DNA of 42,850 nucleotides from Cytophagaceae bacterium. GTDB lineage: Bacteria; Bacteroidota; Bacteroidia; Cytophagales; Cytophagaceae. Both the position numbers and the translations under genes were made by a program. The notes below the pieces were generated by a model. The model saw only the letters and a program-made list of their open reading frames with translations. It ran no database searches and had not been told where the DNA came from. Location of the stretch: contig JALONM010000053.1 of assembly GCA_025454925.1 (NCBI GenBank), positions 1-42,850 on the forward strand, written 5' to 3'. Position 1 is the first letter of the stretch; each line of letters opens with the position of its first letter. Shown here in pieces: positions 1 through 7,278 of this stretch.

Positions 1-302
1 AAGGGAACGGCATACCTGCTTTTGATTTTTACTAGTATCAACGATGCGAAGGCCAGCATACTGGAAAGAAAATCTCCGTGGGCTACCATGCCTTTGATGT
101 GAAGAGGAAAGTCTTCATCCACCTGGCCGGGCATATACAAGGATAACGGCAAATAGCGAAACACATGGATGATGAGTAAAACCGCCAGGATCGGAAATTT
201 TGATTGCTTGCTAAGGCGAGGTGTTACATACCAATGCGCCAGTAGGAAAAAAATGATACCGCTAAAGGTGCATTGAAGGGCAAGTACTACGAGTGGATCC
301 AT
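1..302 (-). CDS. Membrane protein of unknown function, 3' part outside window
   Basis: An open minus-strand frame starts with ATG at 302 and runs off the window edge, giving 100 visible residues. It begins MDPLVVLALQ and has about three hydrophobic segments (roughly residues 5-23, 38-58 and 78-92), separated by short charged loops such as TPRLSKQSK and PGQVDED. This is the pattern of a small polytopic inner-membrane protein. I do not recognise the family. The absence of stops over 100 codons and the membrane-like segments support it as real. It is divergent from the GH16 gene, with a 540-base gene-free stretch between them. Confidence 0.6.
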   Translation of the reverse strand, partial: MDPLVVLALQCTFSGIIFFLLAHWYVTPRLSKQSKFPILAVLLIIHVFRYLPLSLYMPGQVDEDFPLHIKGMVAHGDFLSSMLAFASLILVKIKSRYAVP

Positions 303-844
303 AATTAAAAGGAATGTTTAGAAAGTGAGCTGTGGTATTTAGGATTCAATGTTGTTTTCATGATGATGGATCAAAATTAGCCAGGCATCCCCCCTTTCTT
401 CGGAACATCCGGTTCAAAAACAAGGATATTTGGTTCATGGAAATCGACCTTGGAGGTTGACGAAAAAAATTCCAGCCCGGATAGAGCGAAAAGCCCACGG
501 CACGCCAATAATACTATGGCTATGCCTTTGGCGTGGCCTTGCAGCGATAGCCGGATTAGCTGGCCAAAACATTTTACCCATCGAGAAAAAGCGACTCGGG
601 CATAACATGGCTCTCACTGCACCCTTTCCTTTGAAGTCAATATTTCTTTCTTGAAGCCGCGCTTAAATTGTTTCTTAAACAGTAAATCGAACCTTCAAAA
701 ACAGTTAAAACGATTACAGTCAATAACTTGTACGTGTCTCACAAGAGTAATAAACCACCTCACTAAAAGAGTCTATGGCATAATTAAAAGAAAAAGATAC
801 TATAAATATTTGTTTAAATAATTTCACTTTAATACCATACCTGT
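303..844. other. Gene-free stretch holding a dispersed repeat
   Basis: No convincing gene lies here. Short open frames on both strands around 430-654 overlap a hairpin repeat and look accidental. The part from about 660 to 844 is AT-rich and should hold the promoter of the GH16 gene. I could not find a clean TTTG / TAnnTTTG promoter in it. Confidence 0.6.
479..552 (-). repeat. Dispersed hairpin repeat, family 1, copy a
   Basis: Read on the minus strand, this has box A GGCTATCGCTGCAAG (plus positions 538-552), a hairpin whose arms are CACGCCAA (501-508) and TTGGCGTG (528-535), then box B GGGCTTTTCGCTCTATCC (479-496). The same order, with nearly identical boxes but a different hairpin, recurs at 8753-8812 and 21732-21796. 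It lies between divergent genes. Confidence 0.8.
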
Positions 845-2506
845 ATGAGGAATGGTTGGGGAATTGCAGCAATGATTATTGGATGCCTGGGCGGGGCTTG
901 GGCACAATGCGGTGGCACGTTGATATGGTCTGACGAGTTTAACGGCACCAGTTTGAATACCTCCAACTGGACGTACGACAATCTGACTATAGAGGTACGG
1001 GCCGAAAATATGGGGGGGCGTAGTTTTACCTCCGGAAAAATTCATACCAATGGAAAATTCAGCCAAACCTATGGCCGCTTCGAAGCCAGTGTTCGCTTAT
1101 CCAATGGTGCTGGCCTTTGGCCTGCTTTCTGGATGCTTCCTACGGTAAATAACTGGCCTACTACCGGAGAAATAGACATTCTGGAGTTTAGAGGAGATAT
1201 GTTGAACAGGGTTTCGGGCACCTTGCATTACGGCAATCCCTGGCCTCAAAATCAAAACGATGGTTCCGACTATTACCACCCTGTGAATGATTTACATACA
1301 ACGTTCCATACCTACGCGGTGGAATGGGAGCCAGGCGAGATACGCTGGTATTTCGATAACATTCGTTACAAAACAGAAACACAAACTCCCAATACGCTAA
1401 ATCCACCAAGTAACAATGCCAACACCTGGCCATGGACTACCCCCTATTACATCATTTTAAACCAAGCGGTAGGTGGATGGTTTACCGGTGTTACCGTACC
1501 TGCCAATGTCATCATTAATAAAGGTACTATTGAATTTGATTATGTGCGTGTGTACGACATGACGCCTTCGGCAGGTACCCAGGCACCTTACTTCGGAACA
1601 CCTTCGACCCTACCGGGTACCATACAGGCGGAAAACTTTGACCGCGGCTGTGCCGATGCGGCTTACGCAGACCAGGAACTTGCCAATCAGGGAGGACAAT
1701 ACCGGCAGGAAGAGGTAGATATTGAAACGTGCAGCGATGCCGGTGGAGGTTACAATGTTGGGTACATCAATGCCAACGAATGGTTGGAATATACGGTGAA
1801 TGCCACTTCGGGAGGTTTATACAACATCGATTTCAGGGTTGCGGCCCAAACGGCAGGTGGAAGAATTCGAATGGAAATAGATGGAATTAGCATGGGAACG
1901 GTAAATATACCTGCCACGGGTGGCTGGCAAAACTGGCAAACCGTAACCTTGAGCAGTGTTTCCATAGGGGCAGGAAACCACTTAGTCCGGATGTTTTTTG
2001 AAGCCGGCAATTTTAACTTCAATTCTTTTGGCACCAGTCTGGTGACGCTAAGCAACGATTGGTTGATAGCGGAGCTCCATGCACAAACGCTTACCTGGAT
2101 GAGCAGCGAAACCGGACTTTTTCAATTGCAAATGCTGGAGCATGGCTCCTGGAAAACCGTTGCCACTGTCGAGGCTCAAGATCAACATCAACAAGTGTAC
2201 TATTGGGAACAGCAACCTTCGCTGCCTATCCGCATTGTTCAAATAATGGCAGAAGGCAACACCATATTTTCCAACATTCTTTTACCCGCCGAAAAGCAGT
2301 GGTATGCCAGCCCTAATCCTTGCCGGGATATACTCGTCGTACAAGGAGCAGAACAGGAGCTGGAATGGACCACCCTGCTGGGTGTGAGCGTGGAAGTACC
2401 CTACATCCAACAGGGGGAAGTACGCAGCTACACCACCAGCAAATTGGCTCCCGGGGTGTATATACTAAGCTCGGCCGATCACACCATGCGCGTACTTAAA
2501 GAATGA
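845..2506 (+). CDS. Secreted GH16 beta-glucanase (laminarinase-like) with CBM6 and T9SS tail
   Basis: This is probably an extracellular endo-beta-1,3-glucanase. Residues 1-20 form a signal peptide. The GH16 domain spans about 23-240 and carries the catalytic signature GEIDILEF: E109 nucleophile, D111, E114 acid/base. A CBM6 carbohydrate-binding module spans about 258-395 (start IQAENFD), followed by a beta-rich Fn3-like segment (about 405-480). A T9SS type A sorting domain spans 484-553, with YASPNP and PGVYIL motifs. The module order is typical of Bacteroidota laminarinases. Oddity: after NWTYD the sequence jumps straight to NLTIEVRAENMGG. The usual GH16 segment of about 25-30 residues in between (with its W-G-N-N-E-L-Q type motif) is missing, so activity is uncertain. 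The ATG start is chosen because it opens the signal peptide. Confidence 0.93.
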   Translation: MRNGWGIAAMIIGCLGGAWAQCGGTLIWSDEFNGTSLNTSNWTYDNLTIEVRAENMGGRSFTSGKIHTNGKFSQTYGRFEASVRLSNGAGLWPAFWMLPTVNNWPTTGEIDILEFRGDMLNRVSGTLHYGNPWPQNQNDGSDYYHPVNDLHTTFHTYAVEWEPGEIRWYFDNIRYKTETQTPNTLNPPSNNANTWPWTTPYYIILNQAVGGWFTGVTVPANVIINKGTIEFDYVRVYDMTPSAGTQAPYFGTPSTLPGTIQAENFDRGCADAAYADQELANQGGQYRQEEVDIETCSDAGGGYNVGYINANEWLEYTVNATSGGLYNIDFRVAAQTAGGRIRMEIDGISMGTVNIPATGGWQNWQTVTLSSVSIGAGNHLVRMFFEAGNFNFNSFGTSLVTLSNDWLIAELHAQTLTWMSSETGLFQLQMLEHGSWKTVATVEAQDQHQQVYYWEQQPSLPIRIVQIMAEGNTIFSNILLPAEKQWYASPNPCRDILVVQGAEQELEWTTLLGVSVEVPYIQQGEVRSYTTSKLAPGVYILSSADHTMRVLKE

Positions 2507-2574
2507 GGCTGGGCTAAGAAAGATTCCGATGGAAGCTTACCGGAGAGACGATGTAAGCAAAGAGCAGGATATTT

Positions 2575-2937
2575 TTATATTCCGCTCATTTGAAAATATG
2601 GGATCCCCTTTTGAATCTTGTGTTGCGTTTGAATATTCGAAATGGCTTGTTGTAATTCTTGAATTTTTTTATCCTTTTCAGCCAACGCATTTATCAAGGA
2701 TTTAATTTCCTGCATGCGGCTTGTTTCTTCGTTGCTTTCGGTGCCGAGCAGCAGGTAGTTAACACTTACCTCAAAATAAGCGGCCATGCGAACTATGCTT
2801 TCAATCGGAGGAACTCGTTTTCCGCTCTCGTAATTGGCAATATTACTGCGATCCATATGCAAAACGAGCGAGAGCTCTTTTTGAGTGATGCCTCTTTTCT
2901 TTCTTAAAAATTTGATACGACTATGTAGCGTTTTCAT
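2575..2937 (-). CDS. XRE-family transcriptional regulator (paralogue 1)
   Basis: A 120-residue DNA-binding protein. The helix-turn-helix covers about residues 8-62 with the XRE signature TQKEL...MDRSNIANYESGKRVP. A charged, probably coiled-coil tail follows (about 72-108, including EKDKKIQEL), likely for dimerisation. The frame extends further upstream, but the ATG at 2937 gives the normal XRE N-terminus (MKTLHSRIKFLRKKRG), and the upstream codons do not look like protein. It is clearly paralogous to the gene at 15775, including the shared EKDKKIQEL tail. A palindrome at 2991-3007, just upstream, could be its own operator. The regulated genes are unknown. Confidence 0.88.
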   Translation of the reverse strand: MKTLHSRIKFLRKKRGITQKELSLVLHMDRSNIANYESGKRVPPIESIVRMAAYFEVSVNYLLLGTESNEETSRMQEIKSLINALAEKDKKIQELQQAISNIQTQHKIQKGIPYFQMSGI

Positions 2938-2990
2938 AAGTAAAGCTTTTACTATATAATACCAGCGAAGCTGTGGTGTGTGACAGAAAA

Positions 2991-3007
2991 TGTGACGCAG
3001 CCTCACA
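2991..3007. promoter_or_regulatory. Palindrome, possible autoregulatory operator
   Basis: The sequence is TGTGA, seven bases (CGCAGCC), then TCACA. With the inner G/C pair the arms reach seven bases with one mismatch. It lies 54 bases upstream of the XRE start codon on the minus strand, where a repressor operator would be expected. The seven-base spacer differs from the six-base spacer of the classical CRP site, so a CRP site is less likely. This is inference from position and symmetry. Confidence 0.35.
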
Positions 3008-3181
3008 TTTTTTTCCGGATAATGAAATAAACTACTAAAAATCAAAAACTTAAAACTGAGCTTCTGTTGGGAATGAGCTCTTGCCTAATGCGTCGAACAA
3101 AAAGATAGAAGACCGAAGGGTTGTAATAAAAGTTTGAAAGCAGAAAACCTTCTATGCCAACCTTCAGTCTGCATCCAAAGC

Positions 3182-3246
3182 CCATGGAACTTCGATCCAA
3201 GCGCTTTCTAAACAGTACATATGGTTTCTATGGAAAAGCCGGTTGG
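3182..3246 (+). repeat. Dispersed multi-hairpin repeat, family 2, copy D (partial)
   Basis: Contains CCATGGAACTTCGATCCA, then GCGCTTTCT, then TTTCTATGGAAAAGCCGG. These align in order with the 3' half of the longer copy at 34719-34893 (CCATGGATCTACGATCCA, GCGCTTTCTC, TTTTATGGAGAAACGCCGG). The first segment can form a short hairpin. Only the 3' half is recognisable here. Confidence 0.65.
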
Positions 3247-3306
3247 GGGTGACGAATTTGTAGAGTAGCCCTTTTTTTTTGTAATTTCAATACTGAAAAC
3301 TAAGGC

Positions 3307-3882
3307 TTGAATTCACTAGAGGATATAGTAGCAAGATGTCGTAAAGGCGAACGTAACGCACAAAAAGAATTGTACGCTTTGTTTGCTGGCAAAATGAAAG
3401 CCATTTGCTACCGGTATTTGAATAGTTATGAAGAAGCCAAAGACATCACGCAAGATGGCTTTTTGAAAGTATTTGATAACCTGCACCGGTTTGACGCTCA
3501 AAAAGGGAACCTTCATAATTGGATTAAGACCATTATGATCAATACCACCCTCAATTACCTCAAGAAGAAAAAAAGGTTACCCATAGACACACTGGAAGAA
3601 CACCACGACGTAGGTGCGTTGGATGCTGAGGCAATGAATGATTCCTCGCGAGACTTTACTGCTGAAGAGCTTGAGGAAGCCATCCAATCACTGTCGCTAT
3701 CCTATCGAATCGTTTTCCAGATGTATGTGTTGGACGATTTGTCGCACAAGGAAATAGCGGAAGCCTTACAAATTTCCGAAGAGAGCTCAAGAACACGATT
3801 AAAACGGTCACGAATTCGATTAAAAGAGTACTTACATAAGCTGAGACTTTCTAAAATTAAGTCAGGGAAAATGGTTGAATGA
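3307..3882 (+). CDS. RNA polymerase ECF sigma-70 factor
   Basis: A 191-residue ECF sigma factor. Region 2 covers about residues 18-90 (ELYALFAGKMKAICYRYL, then DITQDGFLKVF, with the linker helix NWIKTIMINTTLNYLKKKKR). Region 4 covers about 125-185 (LSLSYRIVFQMYVLDDLSHKEIA, then a helix-turn-helix ending SRTRLKRSR). The start is probably TTG at 3307. The first in-frame ATG is M30, which would remove the start of region 2. The stop codon overlaps the start of the next gene (ATGA), so the two are translationally coupled. The order sigma, one-TM protein, barrel-like protein is a common Bacteroidota ECF operon. The target promoters are not visible. Confidence 0.93.
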   Translation: MNSLEDIVARCRKGERNAQKELYALFAGKMKAICYRYLNSYEEAKDITQDGFLKVFDNLHRFDAQKGNLHNWIKTIMINTTLNYLKKKKRLPIDTLEEHHDVGALDAEAMNDSSRDFTAEELEEAIQSLSLSYRIVFQMYVLDDLSHKEIAEALQISEESSRTRLKRSRIRLKEYLHKLRLSKIKSGKMVE

Positions 3883-4427
3883 AAAACGATCAGGACGATA
3901 TAGATCATCTTTTTAAACAAGGTCTTCCAGAGAAAGAATTCCCGGAGGATGATTGGGCCGATATGGAACATCGGTTAAATCGTCATGAGTTTTTTAAATT
4001 TAAACCGAATACCTTCCATCTATACTACGGCATAGGCTTGGCCATACTTGTCACAGCAGCAGCCATTATCTGGTGGAGTTCATTGAACGAACCCAATACT
4101 CCCGTGACTCCATTATCTGTGCCGGATTCTATACCTGTTCTGGATAGCAACCGGGATGTATCTCGTACTATTTCAAAAACTATTTCAGGCACTACCGTCC
4201 TGAATAAAAAATCAAATTCTGCGGCGAACACCAAGCCTGCAAAAGCTGAAGATACGAGTGTGAAAATTCCGCAACACGACACCCTGCTGCATCAAGCCAT
4301 TGATTCGGTGCAGGCCGAAACCAAAACCATCAGGAAAAAGAAAATCAATCACGTTATTCTTCAAGATACCATACCTCAAAACGACACAGTGTGGGTACAG
4401 AAAAAAAGAAAACGGAATAAGCAATAA
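3879..4427 (+). CDS. Single-TM protein in ECF operon, probable anti-sigma partner
   Basis: A 182-residue protein with a cytoplasmic N-terminus of about 45 residues, one membrane helix (about 49-66, GIGLAILVTAAAIIWW), and a long low-complexity Ser/Thr/Lys/Asp-rich periplasmic tail ending in basic residues (KKRKRNKQ). The N-terminal pattern D-x-x-D-x-L-F-K-x-G-L...W-x-x-M-E-x-R-L is the short motif often found in proteins encoded right after ECF sigma genes in Bacteroidota. An anti-sigma or sigma-tethering role is inferred from that and from the 4-base overlap with the sigma gene. No FecR or zinc-binding ZAS motif is visible. Confidence 0.75.
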   Translation: MKNDQDDIDHLFKQGLPEKEFPEDDWADMEHRLNRHEFFKFKPNTFHLYYGIGLAILVTAAAIIWWSSLNEPNTPVTPLSVPDSIPVLDSNRDVSRTISKTISGTTVLNKKSNSAANTKPAKAEDTSVKIPQHDTLLHQAIDSVQAETKTIRKKKINHVILQDTIPQNDTVWVQKKRKRNKQ

Positions 4428-4432
4428 AGCGC

Positions 4433-5236
4433 ATGCATCGTTTCTTTTGGCAACTCATTATTTTAGCTACAAGCCTACCGCTGGCACATGCGCAACTTAC
4501 TCCGGAAGCTGCACAAGTGGGCGATACCATTGGAGTAATAGAAACCGACACGTCCATCACTTACATCATAAAAAAACCCGACCTGATCGTAAAAAATAAA
4601 ATTGAGTTACTCAAAGAACGCATCAAAGCCAACAAGCACGTATATTCTCAATATGGTTTTGGGATGATTGCCTTTCGAAGCTGGTATTTCGAAACATCCA
4701 CCGATTATCTCAACGAGTTGCAATCCACCCGCAGCGAGCGGCTTTCACTTGCGTTTCAGTCTTCGTTCATCATCGAAAAAAAGAAATGGTGGTACGAAGT
4801 AGGCATCCAATTTTCCAAATACCGGTTTTTGTATTCGTTCACTTACAACGATGAAAGAGAAACTTCTGAGCAACGGTTCGACTATGCAGGCGCCTACTTT
4901 TCGCTGAGCAGAAAAGTAGTAAACCGTCGACGTTGCTGGAATTTTGTGAGAATAAAACTAAGCCCCAATGTTTTACTTTCGTACGGTGGCTCTTTCGATT
5001 CGGATTTAGGGAGTCCACTTGTGCCTCAATATCTTCAGTTCATAATCCCTTACCGCACCTTTGTCATGCGGCCTGCCCTGGAGTATCCGGTATGGATACG
5101 CTTTAACAAATTCTATTTTCAAATTTCACCGGGTCTTCAATTCCCCATAGGAAAATTAAATAAAAGCAATCCCTATTTTCGTGAACGCTGGATCGAAGCT
5201 GGTTTAACATTTTCACTAATACATTCCTTGTTCTAG
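4433..5236 (+). CDS. Secreted, probable outer-membrane beta-barrel protein of ECF operon
   Basis: A 267-residue exported protein. The signal peptide is residues 1-20 (ending LAHA, then Q). After a region of about 60 residues it consists of alternating aromatic/polar strands such as YSQYGFGMIAFRSWYFET, YEVGIQFSKYRFLYSFTY and FNKFYFQISPGLQFPIG, ending in F-S-L-I-H-S-L-F. Together these suggest a small outer-membrane barrel. It starts 5 bases after the preceding stop, so it belongs to the sigma operon. I do not recognise a named family. It may be the envelope output or sensor of the sigma circuit (inference). Confidence 0.7.
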   Translation: MHRFFWQLIILATSLPLAHAQLTPEAAQVGDTIGVIETDTSITYIIKKPDLIVKNKIELLKERIKANKHVYSQYGFGMIAFRSWYFETSTDYLNELQSTRSERLSLAFQSSFIIEKKKWWYEVGIQFSKYRFLYSFTYNDERETSEQRFDYAGAYFSLSRKVVNRRRCWNFVRIKLSPNVLLSYGGSFDSDLGSPLVPQYLQFIIPYRTFVMRPALEYPVWIRFNKFYFQISPGLQFPIGKLNKSNPYFRERWIEAGLTFSLIHSLF

Positions 5237-5321
5237 CTCCACGTTGGCACTCAACACTGTCCATCTTGGTCGACCTACGAAAGACTTACCCTGCAAACTG
5301 GCAGTCAAAATGTAATTTCTG

Positions 5322-6104
5322 TTAATTCAGTTCAAACGTAAGTCCTATCAAACCCAGGCCTATGGAGCGCAGCAGAGTGGGTCCGCGGTTTGACTCGTAA
5401 AAAAAATATCCCAGTTCATCTCCCAAAAATTCTTTTGATTCCACTCGTTGTACATTGCGCATCTTTTTATTCTCGATATCCCAAAAACTGTTGGACCAAC
5501 GTAAGGCCTGATGATAATATACTTTTTTAAAAATTCGTAGTTGCCAACCCAGCATGGCAGTAGCTTCCAATCCCAACAGCCGGTAGGCCCCCGTAACGGG
5601 TGCCGGATCAAAGCCTACAACATCAAAAGTACCCGTACCCCCATTATCCCAAAGCGGATAGGCTCCACGCTCGCGCAGCAACAAAGCTGGCTGTATGCCT
5701 GCACCGGTAAATAACTCCAGCCCTGATCTTCTTAAAAAAGAATATTGCAACATTACAGGAAAGCGACCATACATCAGGCGAATTGCCCCTTGGTAATATT
5801 CGCCAATGGAATGTATGTACAATCGATATCGACAACGATCCTGGAGAATGTGAAATCCATAGGTAAGCCTGAGGTTTTTATGCAATACATTAGAAAACAA
5901 AAAGCCCGAAGCCCAGGTAAAACTAGGAATCAGTTCGAATTGAGCGCCCTGATAGCGCTCCGATTTAAAAATTTTATTCCTGAAGGAGCCTTTGCACAAC
6001 ATATTGTAAAAGGTAAACTGTGTTTGTTGGCCGCACAAAGGCAGTTCTCCCCAAAAAAAGAAGAACATCATCAATACTGTATAGTTACGCAAACATTTCA
6101 CCAT
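5322..6104 (-). CDS. Exported protein, probable outer-membrane beta-barrel
   Basis: A 260-residue protein with a hydrophobic signal sequence (about residues 9-25, MLMMFFFFW-like core, then LCGQQ). The mature part is rich in amphipathic strands (FLFSNVLHKNLRLTYGF, MLQYSFLRRSGLELFTGAG, LGLEATAMLGWQLRIF) and ends GLGLIGLTFELN, with a near-terminal Phe as in barrel proteins. No named family is recognised. It converges on the ECF operon and is transcribed alone. Function unknown. Confidence 0.72.
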   Translation of the reverse strand: MVKCLRNYTVLMMFFFFWGELPLCGQQTQFTFYNMLCKGSFRNKIFKSERYQGAQFELIPSFTWASGFLFSNVLHKNLRLTYGFHILQDRCRYRLYIHSIGEYYQGAIRLMYGRFPVMLQYSFLRRSGLELFTGAGIQPALLLRERGAYPLWDNGGTGTFDVVGFDPAPVTGAYRLLGLEATAMLGWQLRIFKKVYYHQALRWSNSFWDIENKKMRNVQRVESKEFLGDELGYFFYESNRGPTLLRSIGLGLIGLTFELN

Positions 6105-6281
6105 TCAACGAGTTCAAGGAAGTTACAGGATTCCACTTGGTTTTCGAAATAGAATTGCCTCAAATTACCAGTACCGGACGTTGGCGCCATTCACATCTCG
6201 CGGGTAATCTACCGCCCAGGTATGACGCATACCAAATTCAAAGGTAATCCGAAATACCAAAATCATATAAATTTTAACTAG

Positions 6282-6305
6282 GTATATTGATATTCATCAA
6301 TATAC
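6282..6305. promoter_or_regulatory. Perfect FNR-type box (TTGAT-N4-ATCAA) in a 10-bp-arm palindrome
   Basis: Arms GTATATTGAT (6282-6291) and ATCAATATAC (6296-6305) flank ATTC. The inner part, TTGAT-ATTC-ATCAA (6287-6300), equals the classical FNR consensus. It lies about 95-100 bases upstream of the predicted start of transcription of the Crp/Fnr gene at 6437. Binding by that gene's product is inferred. No downstream T-run is present, so a terminator is less likely. Confidence 0.6.
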
Positions 6306-6318
6306 ATTACGTATTAAC

Positions 6319-6345
6319 ACGTACAAACACCCATATAGTGTACGT
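6319..6345. promoter_or_regulatory. Second palindrome, ACGTACA-N13-TGTACGT
   Basis: Seven-base perfect arms (6319-6325 and 6339-6345) are followed by TTTTT. It could be an operator centred about 60 bases upstream of the predicted transcription start, or a weak terminator for leftward or rightward read-through. The sequence alone does not decide. Confidence 0.35.
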
Positions 6346-6354
6346 TTTTTCACC

Positions 6355-6385
6355 TTGTCGCCCTTCTAAGAATGTTTTACTTTTG
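6355..6385 (+). promoter_or_regulatory. Predicted Bacteroidota housekeeping promoter of the Crp/Fnr gene
   Basis: A -33 TTG (6355-6357) and a -7 box TACTTTTG (6378-6385) fit TTTG-N19-TAnnTTTG, with the correct 23-base offset. The gene starts at 6437. Confidence 0.5.
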
Positions 6386-6436
6386 ACCTTTCTGGTCCGC
6401 TTAAGTAATTGCATTTCAGGCAACAAATAAAAAGTA

Positions 6437-7135
6437 ATGAGTTCCTCCTTTCCGTATCATTTATTCCAATTACACTCGAGCCAGCTTATCAACCAATCCT
6501 ATCAGTTCCGGAAGTTCATTGAGGAGAAAGGGGTAATACGTCTGTTTAAACGCAAGCAAGTATTGTACGAAGAAGGTACGGCTTGCCAAGGCATACATTT
6601 TGTAAAATCAGGACTCGTCAAAAAAAGTAAGCTCATCCATCAACGCGAGCATGTATTGTTCATAGGAACCAAAGGCGACTTACTAGGCTATCACGCGCTT
6701 ATTGGTAACCATCAGCATTACGAATCAGTGCTTGCCCTCGAGACAACACAAACAATGTTTGTGTCGAACGAACAATTTATGGAATGCATGAAGAAAGACA
6801 TCAGCATTCATAAATTACTTACACAAACCGTTTGTCAGGATTTTCAGGTAAGCATCAACTTTCTTATTTATCACAATCAATGGAATGCCAAGCAGCGTCT
6901 GGCATTTTATCTGCTTTTGCTGGAGCGCAAATTCCAAAACGAGGCGCAAGCCGAAACCGCCATCACCCTTACGCGCAGCGACCTTAGCTCTATGATCGGA
7001 GTTGCGACCGAAAGCCTGGTGCGCTTGCTGCAAGAGTTTAAAGCCTTAAATGTGATCGAAATTGATGGAAGAATTATCTGGATTAAAAACAAAGATTATT
7101 TACTCGAACAACTATTCAAGCTAACACACCCCTAA
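6437..7135 (+). CDS. Crp/Fnr-family transcriptional regulator (1)
   Basis: A 232-residue regulator with an N-terminal cyclic-nucleotide-binding-like beta-roll (about residues 32-115), a dimer helix (about 125-160), and a C-terminal winged helix-turn-helix (about 165-218). The recognition helix aligns with FNR: GVATESLVRLL has Glu192 and Arg196 at the positions of FNR Glu209 and Arg213, residues that read TTGAT. A perfect TTGAT-N4-ATCAA lies upstream, which suggests autoregulation. No N-terminal cysteine cluster is present (only Cys50 in the beta-roll and scattered others), so it is not an iron-sulfur oxygen sensor of the E. coli FNR type. The effector is unknown. Confidence 0.9.
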   Translation: MSSSFPYHLFQLHSSQLINQSYQFRKFIEEKGVIRLFKRKQVLYEEGTACQGIHFVKSGLVKKSKLIHQREHVLFIGTKGDLLGYHALIGNHQHYESVLALETTQTMFVSNEQFMECMKKDISIHKLLTQTVCQDFQVSINFLIYHNQWNAKQRLAFYLLLLERKFQNEAQAETAITLTRSDLSSMIGVATESLVRLLQEFKALNVIEIDGRIIWIKNKDYLLEQLFKLTHP

Positions 7136-7278
7136 GGATACGAATTACCTGCTTCACTCCATTCATTTTCACTTAGCCTCCACCTCATTTTCCTTCTACC
7201 GCGCTGCCCCCGACTTGAATACGCTCTACTGTTTGAGGAATACGTATATTGCAGCATGGTACAAATTTTTCGTCAGCA

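Larger units (their letters stand above)
2938..3306. other. Gene-free region between XRE gene and sigma operon
   Basis: The region holds a TGTGA-type palindrome (2991-3007) near the XRE start and a family 2 repeat core (3182-3246). A T-run at about 3271-3280 precedes the sigma gene. No gene was seen. Confidence 0.6.
6105..6436. other. Regulatory intergenic region upstream of a Crp/Fnr gene
   Basis: A 332-base gene-free region between divergent genes. It holds two palindromes (6282-6305 and 6319-6345) and a good Bacteroidota promoter (6355-6385). The first 130 bases next to the barrel gene show no clear signal. Confidence 0.7.

Noticed and set aside
430-654. Open frames on both strands between the partial membrane gene and GH16
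   Set aside because: They run across the family 1 hairpin repeat, show no recognisable protein pattern, and are mutually overlapping.
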